In this document: one piece after another, positions 31,198-36,871 of the stretch | Position numbering within the stretch: the stretch's first letter is position 1 | How the letters are laid out: every line of letters starts with the position of its first letter | NCBI GenBank assembly: GCA_030625645.1 | Contig: DAOUQH010000005.1 | Span: forward strand, 1-36,871 | Source of the DNA: Flavobacteriia bacterium | GTDB taxonomy: Bacteria; Bacteroidota; Bacteroidia; Flavobacteriales; Flavobacteriaceae | Length of the DNA: 36,871 nt | Direction of reading: 5' to 3' | The notes under the pieces: generated by a model | What the model was told of the DNA's origin: nothing | The model's database searches: none | The model's input: the letters and a program-made list of their open reading frames with translations, nothing else | Translations under genes and position numbers: made by a program

Positions 31198-31949
31198 GTA
31201 AATTAAAAACTTCAAAATATGGCTTACTGGGAAGAAATATCTCCTACTCATTTTCGGAAGGATATTTTTCAAAGAAATTTAAAGACTTAAATTTAGATGA
31301 ATATTCTTACCAAAATTTTGACATCAATTCAATTGAAGATTTTAAAAGTATTATCAACAAAAACTCAGAGACTTTAAAAGGTCTAAATGTCACTATTCCA
31401 TATAAAGAAGATATTATTTCCTATTTAGATGAATTAGACGATGATACAACTAAAATTGGAGCAGTTAATACTATAAAAATACTAGATAATAAAAGACTAA
31501 AAGGTTATAACACCGATGTTTATGGTTTTGAGGAGTCATTAAAGCCATTCTTAAAAAAACATCATAAAAAAGCATTAATTCTGGGTACCGGAGGAGCATC
31601 AAAAGCTATTGCCTTTGTGTTTGATAAATTAAAAATTAAATATATGTTTGTTTCGAGAGATACAAAAAATAAAATTACAATTAATTATAGTGACCTTTCC
31701 AAAAACTTTATAGAAACGCATCAAATAATAGTTAACTGCACTCCTCTAGGAACATTCCCAAATATTGAAAATCACGCTGAAATTCCATATCAATACCTCA
31801 ATAAAAACCATTTATTATTTGATTTAATATACAATCCGCAAGAAACTACATTCTTAAAAAAAGGAAAAGAAAAAGGAGCAACTGTAAAAAATGGTTTACA
31901 AATGCTAGAATTACAGGCTGAAAAAGCCTGGGAAATATGGAACTCCTGA
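31194..31949 (+). CDS. aroE: Shikimate dehydrogenase
   Basis: I place the start at the GTG at 31194, forming a GTGA overlap with the DUF368 stop; the first ATG in frame (31152) lies within the upstream gene and adds a Lys-rich stretch that AroE proteins do not have. That gives 251 residues, the family's normal size. Motifs: YGLLGRNISYSFS (shikimate hydroxyl-binding serines), NVTIPYKE (catalytic lysine), GAVNTI, GYNTDVYGF, the NADP loop GTGGASKAI, NCTPLGTFP and GLQMLELQA near the C-terminus. It reduces 3-dehydroshikimate to shikimate with NADPH. Confidence 0.93.
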   Translation: MSKLKTSKYGLLGRNISYSFSEGYFSKKFKDLNLDEYSYQNFDINSIEDFKSIINKNSETLKGLNVTIPYKEDIISYLDELDDDTTKIGAVNTIKILDNKRLKGYNTDVYGFEESLKPFLKKHHKKALILGTGGASKAIAFVFDKLKIKYMFVSRDTKNKITINYSDLSKNFIETHQIIVNCTPLGTFPNIENHAEIPYQYLNKNHLLFDLIYNPQETTFLKKGKEKGATVKNGLQMLELQAEKAWEIWNS

Positions 31950-32088
31950 TTTTATTCTAAACTAAAGCTTTTTAACGCAACTTTTTTAAATAATAATCAT
32001 CTATTTTTATGCAAAGTTTTGTAAAATAACAAGCTATTTGTATATTTCGAGACTTTTAAAACGAATACTAGAACTTAAACATTTAAAA

Positions 32089-34140
32089 ATGTCAGACGGA
32101 AATATTGATAATTTACCAAAAGATCACGAAGAAGAGAAAAACGCTAATCAAGTAGCTGAAAATGTAGAAAAAAATGAATCTTTGGAAGACGAAAAAGTAG
32201 AAACTGTAAAAGAAAAAGCTGAAGAAGCTATTTCTTTAAAGGAAGAAAAGCCTCAGGAAACTGAAGAAACAAAAGAGGTAGCCGAAAAAGAGGCTAAACC
32301 TGAAGAAGTTGTTTCTTTAGATGAAGAAAAACCAACAGAAGAAAAATCTGAAGAAAAAGAGACAGTCAACGAAACGGATTCAGAAAAATCTATAGCCAAA
32401 AAGGAAGAGCCTAAATTAGAGGTTCCTTTTATAGATTTTTCAAAATTAGATATGGATGAAATTGTATCTAAATTTGAACATTTAATATATAAATTTCCTG
32501 TACAAGATTATAAAAATCAATTTCAAGATATTAAAAAGAGCTTTCAAAATCAATATAAACCTATAGTAATCGAAGCAAAACGCAAATTTATTGAAGAAGA
32601 AGGTGGCAATGAAATTGACTTTAACTTTACTTCGTCTGTAAAAAATTCTTATGATAAATTAGTAAGAGATTTTAAAAAGAAACGCTTACAGTACTACAAA
32701 CAAATTGAGAAAGAGCAAAACGATAATCTCGAAAAGAGATTAGAATTAATTGATAGATTAAAAAATCTAATTGATAATGGTGATCCATCAACCATGTACA
32801 ATGAGTTTAGAACTTTGCAAAATGAGTGGCGTGAGACTGGTCAGATTCCTCGTTCTCAATACAACCATGTTTGGCGTACATATCATTTTAATGTAGAACG
32901 TTTCTACGATTTATTACACCTAAATAAAGAACTTAGAGACCTTGATTTTAAACATAATTTTGATGTGAAATCCAAATTAGTTGAAAAAGCAGAAGAGTTA
33001 GCTGCAAGTGATGATATGGATACAGCTTTTAGAGAGTTGCAAATATTACATAGAATGTGGAAAGAAGAAGTAGGACCTGTTGCGAAAGAAGTAAGAGAAG
33101 ATGTTTGGAACCGCTTTAGTGAGGCCACCAAAACTATTCACCACAAACGTCATGAACTTCAAAAAGAATTTGAAGCAAAATTTGAAGAAAATTACGAAAA
33201 AAAGAAAGCTATTATCGAAAAAATCAAAGCTTTTGATTTAGAAAGTGTTACTTCACATGGTGCCTGGCAGGAAGCAATTAAAAAAATTGAAGTATTAAGA
33301 GAAGAGTTTTTTAATGCTGGTAAAGTATCCAGAACAAATAATCAAAATATTTGGAAATCATTTAAAGATACTACAAGAGATTTCAATAAATCAAAAAATG
33401 CATTTTACAAGAATATCAAGAAAGATCAAAATGAAAATCTAACAAAGAAAATGCAGTTGGTTGATCAGGCTGAATCTTTAAAAGATAGTGAAGATTGGGA
33501 TACTGTAACAGATGTTTTTAAGAAAATCCAATCCGATTGGAAAAAAATTGGCCATGTACCTAAAAAAGATTCCGATAAAATTTGGAAACGTTTTAAAGAT
33601 GCTTGTAATCATTTCTTTGATAGAATACATGAAAAACAGGATGGGAATGATAAAGAACAAATTGGCGTTTTTAATACAAAAAAGGATCTTTTGTCTCAGT
33701 TTAAAGATTTTATAGATAATGATAAGCATTTCAATCTCGATGCTGTTAATACTTATATTAAAGATTGGAGAAGTTTAGGTTCATTACCTGTTAAAATGCG
33801 TCATATAGAATCAAAATTCAATAAAGCTTTAGATACTGCTTATATAAAACTCAATATTGATAAAGATGAGGCAGCCTACTTAAAGTTTAAAAATATTGTA
33901 GATTCTTATGTTGAACAAAAAGATGACTATAAATTAAATAGCGAGCAACAATTTGTTCGTAAAAAAATTGATGATTTAACACGTGAAGTAAAGCAGTTAG
34001 AGAATAATATGAGTTTTTTCTCAAATGCTTCTGATGACAATCCATTAGTTCAGAATGTATTAAAAAATATTGAAGATCAAAATAAAGAATTGGATGTATG
34101 GAAAAGGAAATTGGATTATCTAAGGTTATTAGACTATTAA
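32089..34140 (+). CDS. DUF349 tandem-repeat protein with acidic N-terminus
   Basis: The frame is open from a TTG at 32038, but the ATG at 32089 (MSDGNIDNLPKD) is the likely start, making 683 residues. Residues 1-110 are low-complexity and highly charged (Glu/Lys). Then come at least five DUF349 units whose W/F-x3-G-x-(V/I/L)-P-like cores fall near residues 246, 323, 406, 483 and 559, a regular spacing of about 77-83. Each unit is helical and charged and has an IWKRF or VWRTY motif. The C-terminal 60 residues form a coiled coil. No signal peptide. Function is unknown; a scaffold or nucleic-acid-associated role is only speculation. A strong terminator follows. Confidence 0.88.
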   Translation: MSDGNIDNLPKDHEEEKNANQVAENVEKNESLEDEKVETVKEKAEEAISLKEEKPQETEETKEVAEKEAKPEEVVSLDEEKPTEEKSEEKETVNETDSEKSIAKKEEPKLEVPFIDFSKLDMDEIVSKFEHLIYKFPVQDYKNQFQDIKKSFQNQYKPIVIEAKRKFIEEEGGNEIDFNFTSSVKNSYDKLVRDFKKKRLQYYKQIEKEQNDNLEKRLELIDRLKNLIDNGDPSTMYNEFRTLQNEWRETGQIPRSQYNHVWRTYHFNVERFYDLLHLNKELRDLDFKHNFDVKSKLVEKAEELAASDDMDTAFRELQILHRMWKEEVGPVAKEVREDVWNRFSEATKTIHHKRHELQKEFEAKFEENYEKKKAIIEKIKAFDLESVTSHGAWQEAIKKIEVLREEFFNAGKVSRTNNQNIWKSFKDTTRDFNKSKNAFYKNIKKDQNENLTKKMQLVDQAESLKDSEDWDTVTDVFKKIQSDWKKIGHVPKKDSDKIWKRFKDACNHFFDRIHEKQDGNDKEQIGVFNTKKDLLSQFKDFIDNDKHFNLDAVNTYIKDWRSLGSLPVKMRHIESKFNKALDTAYIKLNIDKDEAAYLKFKNIVDSYVEQKDDYKLNSEQQFVRKKIDDLTREVKQLENNMSFFSNASDDNPLVQNVLKNIEDQNKELDVWKRKLDYLRLLDY

Positions 34141-34147
34141 AAAAATT

Positions 34148-34176
34148 AAAACTGCCTTTTCTGGCAGTTTTTTTTT
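34148..34176 (+). terminator. Strong rho-independent terminator after the DUF349 gene
   Basis: AAACTGCC (34149-34156) pairs with GGCAGTTT (34163-34170) around a 6-base loop (TTTTCT), immediately followed by a run of T. It begins within ten bases of the DUF349 stop and is the clearest intrinsic terminator in the window. Confidence 0.9.
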
Positions 34177-34288
34177 GCCAAAATTATTTTTCTAAAATTT
34201 ATAGACAGCAAAGAATAATTATATTAACTCCATAAAAACTACATTATTTTTTCATCCTCCTTTCATATTAGCAATGAAAAAATATGTG

Positions 34289-34296
34289 TAATTTTG
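34289..34296 (+). promoter_or_regulatory. Candidate -7 box upstream of ettA
   Basis: TAATTTTG matches TAnnTTTG, 19 bases before the ettA ATG and after the DUF349 terminator, marking the start of a new transcription unit. No good TTG at -33. Confidence 0.4.
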
Positions 34297-34315
34297 TGCC
34301 TCAAAAATAAAGATT

Positions 34316-36007
34316 ATGTCAGACGATAAAAAGGTAATATTTTCAATGAACAGGGTAAGTAAAACTTACCAGGGAGCAAACAAACCAGTTTTAAAAGATA
34401 TTTATTTAAGTTTTTTTTACGGAGCAAAAATTGGAATTTTAGGACTTAATGGCTCTGGAAAATCTACCCTTTTAAAGATAATTGCCGGAATTGAAAAGAA
34501 TTATCAAGGAGATGTTGTTTTTTCACAAGGTTATTCTGTTGGATATTTAGAGCAAGAACCAAAACTTGATGATGATAAAACCGTAATTGATATTGTAAAG
34601 GAAGGTGTTGCAGATACTGTTGCCATACTAGATGAATACAACAAAATAAACGATATGTTTGGTTTGGAGGAAGTCTATTCTGATGCTGATAAAATGGATA
34701 AATTAATGGCGCAACAGGCTGTTTTACAAGATAAAATTGAGGCTTTGGGTGCTTGGGAATTAGATACCAAACTAGAAATTGCCATGGATGCATTACGTAC
34801 TCCTGAAGGAGATACGCCAATTAGAAACCTATCGGGTGGTGAACGCCGACGTGTTGCTCTTTGCCGTTTATTATTACAACAACCAGATGTTTTATTGCTA
34901 GATGAACCTACAAACCATTTGGATGCAGAATCTGTACTATGGTTAGAACATCATCTAGCTCAATATAAAGGAACTGTTATTGCGGTAACGCACGATAGAT
35001 ATTTCTTAGATAATGTTGCTGGATGGATCTTGGAATTAGACAGAGGAGAAGGAATTCCTTGGAAAGGAAATTATTCATCATGGTTAGAGCAAAAATCAAA
35101 TCGTTTAAAACAAGAAGAAAAACAAGCTTCTAAACGACAAAAAACATTAGAACACGAACTGGAATGGGTTAGAATGTCACCAAAAGGAAGACATGCCAAA
35201 TCTAAAGCTCGTTTGTCTAATTATGATAAACTTCTACATGAAGATCAAAAACAAAAAGACGAAAAATTAGAGATTTATATTCCAAACGGACCTCGTTTAG
35301 GGAATAATGTAATTGATGCTGAGGGAGTTTCAAAGGCTTTTGGCGATAAATTATTATATGAAGATCTTAACTTCAAACTACCTCCAAACGGTATTGTTGG
35401 TATTATTGGTCCGAATGGAGCTGGTAAAACCACGATTTTCAAAATGATTATGGGTGAAGAAACTTCTGATAAAGGTAAATTTACCGTTGGTGAAACTGCA
35501 AAGGTTGCTTATGTAGATCAAGCACATTCTAATATTGACCCTGAAAAATCAATTTGGGAAAACTTCTCAGGCGGACAAGAATTAGTTATGATGGGCGGAA
35601 AACAAGTAAATTCAAGAGCTTATTTGAGTCGATTTAATTTTGCAGGCTCCGAGCAGAACAAAACTGTAAGCAAACTCTCTGGAGGGGAAAGAAACCGATT
35701 GCATTTGGCAATGACCTTAAAAGAAGAAGGAAATGTTTTATTGCTTGATGAGCCAACCAATGATTTGGATATTAATACTTTAAGAGCACTTGAAGAAGGC
35801 TTAGAAAATTTTGCAGGTTGTGCAGTTGTAATCTCACACGATAGATGGTTTTTGGATAGAATTTGTACACATATTTTGGCATTTGAAGGAAATTCTCAAG
35901 TGTATTATTTTGAAGGTTCTTTTTCTGAATACGAAGAAAATAAAAAGAAACGCCTTGGTGCAGATGTAACTCCTAAGCGAATTAAATATAAAAAATTAAT
36001 CAGATAG
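34316..36007 (+). CDS. ettA: Energy-dependent translational throttle protein EttA (ABC-F ATPase)
   Basis: A 563-residue ABC-F protein with two nucleotide-binding domains and no membrane segment. First domain: Walker A GLNGSGKST (about 43-51), signature LSGGERRRV, Walker B LLLDEPTNHLD. Second domain: Walker A GPNGAGKTT (about 365), signature LSGGERNRL, Walker B LLLDEPTNDLD. A charged linker with WVRMSPKGRHAKSKARL joins them and is characteristic of EttA, as is the arm-like insertion after the first Walker A (about 95-140). EttA binds the ribosomal E site and gates the first translation step according to ADP/ATP ratio. Ends 6 bases before the Nudix gene, likely an operon. Confidence 0.96.
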   Translation: MSDDKKVIFSMNRVSKTYQGANKPVLKDIYLSFFYGAKIGILGLNGSGKSTLLKIIAGIEKNYQGDVVFSQGYSVGYLEQEPKLDDDKTVIDIVKEGVADTVAILDEYNKINDMFGLEEVYSDADKMDKLMAQQAVLQDKIEALGAWELDTKLEIAMDALRTPEGDTPIRNLSGGERRRVALCRLLLQQPDVLLLDEPTNHLDAESVLWLEHHLAQYKGTVIAVTHDRYFLDNVAGWILELDRGEGIPWKGNYSSWLEQKSNRLKQEEKQASKRQKTLEHELEWVRMSPKGRHAKSKARLSNYDKLLHEDQKQKDEKLEIYIPNGPRLGNNVIDAEGVSKAFGDKLLYEDLNFKLPPNGIVGIIGPNGAGKTTIFKMIMGEETSDKGKFTVGETAKVAYVDQAHSNIDPEKSIWENFSGGQELVMMGGKQVNSRAYLSRFNFAGSEQNKTVSKLSGGERNRLHLAMTLKEEGNVLLLDEPTNDLDINTLRALEEGLENFAGCAVVISHDRWFLDRICTHILAFEGNSQVYYFEGSFSEYEENKKKRLGADVTPKRIKYKKLIR

Positions 36008-36013
36008 TTTTTT

Positions 36014-36595
36014 ATGAATCCTAAAATTAAAAATATAAAAATCGAAGTTTTATCTGATAATTGGTACACTTTAAATAAAATCACCTTTGATTATCAATTA
36101 AAAAATGGTGAATGGGTAAATCAGTCTCGTGAATCTTATGATAGAGGAAATGGAGCTACTATTTTGTTGTACAATACCAATAAAAATACTGTTATTCTAA
36201 TTAAACAGTTTCGTATGCCTTCTTATGTAAATGGTAATGAGTCAGGAATTATAATTGAAACCTGTGCAGGACTATTAGATGGTGATGATCCTGAAACTTG
36301 TGTTATTAAAGAAACTGAAGAAGAGACTGGATATAAAATTAATAAAGCACAAAAAGTATTTGAAGCTTATATGTCACCAGGTGCTGTGACAGAGATAATT
36401 CATTTTTTTGTAGCAGAATATGATGAGTTTATGAAAGTGAGTGATGGAGGCGGACTAATAACTGAACATGAAGATATTGAGGTTCTAGAAATTAATTTTC
36501 AGAAAGCTTTAAGGATGATTAAATCAAGAGAAATCATAGATGCTAAAACTATTATGCTTTTACAGTATGCTCAAATTAATAAATTGTTGGAATAG
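36014..36595 (+). CDS. NudK-like Nudix hydrolase (GDP-mannose pyrophosphatase type)
   Basis: A 193-residue Nudix protein resembling E. coli NudK in length and layout: a N-terminal strand domain with the [16 protein letters not shown] segment, the [16 protein letters not shown] strand-loop, and a Nudix helix in [23 protein letters not shown], in which the Glu residues of the E-E-x-x-G-like end coordinate Mg. The [11 protein letters not shown] segment also fits. NudK hydrolyses GDP-mannose to mannose-1-phosphate and GMP; ADP-ribose or other sugar nucleotides are the alternatives. Follows ettA by 6 bases. Confidence 0.88.
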   Translation: MNPKIKNIKIEVLSDNWYTLNKITFDYQLKNGEWVNQSRESYDRGNGATILLYNTNKNTVILIKQFRMPSYVNGNESGIIIETCAGLLDGDDPETCVIKETEEETGYKINKAQKVFEAYMSPGAVTEIIHFFVAEYDEFMKVSDGGGLITEHEDIEVLEINFQKALRMIKSREIIDAKTIMLLQYAQINKLLE

Positions 36596-36646
36596 ATAAA
36601 TTGTTAACTTCTATTAATTAAGATCACAAATAAAATAAAACCAATT

Positions 36647-36871
36647 GTGATTCGAGAAGATTTTCTACACTATTTATGGAAATATAAATATTTTGCGGTT
36701 AATAAATTGCGAACTACGGCAAAAGAAACGATACAAATAATTAATGCAGGTGAGCATAATTTAAACTCTGGGCCAGATTTTTTTAACTCTAAAATTATTA
36801 TTGATAAACAAACTTGGGCAGGAAATGTAGAGATTCATGTAAAATCATCTGATTGGTATTTACATCATCAT
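36647..36871 (+). CDS. DUF2851-family protein (N-terminal part)
   Basis: The gene runs off the right edge. An in-frame GTG at 36647 starts MIREDFLHYLWKYK, after which the frame stays open for all 75 codons to the window end. The INAGEHNLNSGPDFFNSK segment and WAGNVEIHVKSSDWY are the hallmark N-terminal motifs of DUF2851 proteins, which are of unknown function and common in Bacteroidota. The GTG start is inferred since no ATG lies in frame before these motifs. The preceding 51-base gap after the Nudix gene contains nothing else that I can identify. Confidence 0.85.
   Translation, partial: MIREDFLHYLWKYKYFAVNKLRTTAKETIQIINAGEHNLNSGPDFFNSKIIIDKQTWAGNVEIHVKSSDWYLHHH

Noticed and set aside
1-36871. 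CRISPR array, tRNA, rRNA, insertion sequence or prophage
   Set aside because: Scanned by eye on both strands; no repeat-spacer pattern, cloverleaf, rRNA segment or transposase motif was recognised. A covariance search could still find a small RNA that I cannot see.

Overview
The window is about 37 kb of AT-rich bacterial chromosome and almost certainly comes from the Bacteroidota, family Flavobacteriaceae or a close relative. The evidence is consistent throughout. There is a CarboxypepD_reg-type TonB-dependent outer-membrane protein, a type 9 secretion sorting domain, an FtsB/DivIC-like protein next to uridine kinase, and DUF349, DUF368 and DUF2851 proteins. Most start codons lack a Shine-Dalgarno sequence, and Bacteroidota-type promoter boxes (TAnnTTTG) recur just upstream of starts. 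No rRNA, tRNA, CRISPR array, prophage or insertion sequence was seen. This is compact core genome with short operons on both strands, not an accessory island.

Layout. 1-1.4 kb: end of a sterol-desaturase-like protein, then the FtsB/DivIC-like divisome protein and uridine kinase (minus). 1.5-6 kb: a SulP anion transporter and a beta-carbonic anhydrase, probably a bicarbonate uptake/hydration pair, followed by a CDP-alcohol phosphatidyltransferase and a membrane metallophosphoesterase. 6-7.2 kb: TatD nuclease (minus) and an ArsC-fold protein. 7.3-11.2 kb: a TonB-dependent receptor-like barrel, a 54-residue membrane protein (minus) with its own terminator, and a LuxC-like acyl-CoA reductase. 11.2-13.7 kb: LytTR response regulator (minus), then a secreted Asp-box/YCF48-like protein and a lipoprotein. 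13.8-15.5 kb (minus): methylglyoxal synthase, a BadF-type GlcNAc-kinase-like protein, and AroQ. 15.5-18.2 kb: XerD, and on the other strand a PHP phosphoesterase fused to two ACT domains. 18.4-21.9 kb: acyl-CoA carboxylase beta subunit, RluA-type pseudouridine synthase and YebC. 21.9-24.3 kb: tightly packed tsaE, alanine-dehydrogenase-like, membrane protein and CoA-binding protein genes. 24.3-27.5 kb (minus): pyrR, pyrB, a STAS-like small protein, a protein that is little more than a T9SS sorting domain, and RNase Z. 27.7-31.9 kb: TPR protein, two DUF368 polyprenyl-phosphate transporter paralogues and aroE. 32-36.9 kb: a large DUF349 repeat protein with a strong terminator, EttA, a NudK-like Nudix hydrolase and the start of a DUF2851 gene.

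Functionally the window mixes nucleotide metabolism (udk, pyrR, pyrB), aromatic biosynthesis (aroQ, aroE), RNA and translation maintenance (rnz, tsaE, rluA-like, yebC, ettA), envelope lipid handling (CDP-alcohol transferase, DUF368 pair) and inorganic carbon supply (SulP plus carbonic anhydrase). I found no obvious new defence or mobile system. The items most worth a second look are the PHP-ACT-ACT fusion, the stand-alone T9SS tail protein inside the pyr/rnz operon, the alanine-dehydrogenase-like protein with an altered active-site histidine position, and the 54-residue membrane protein.
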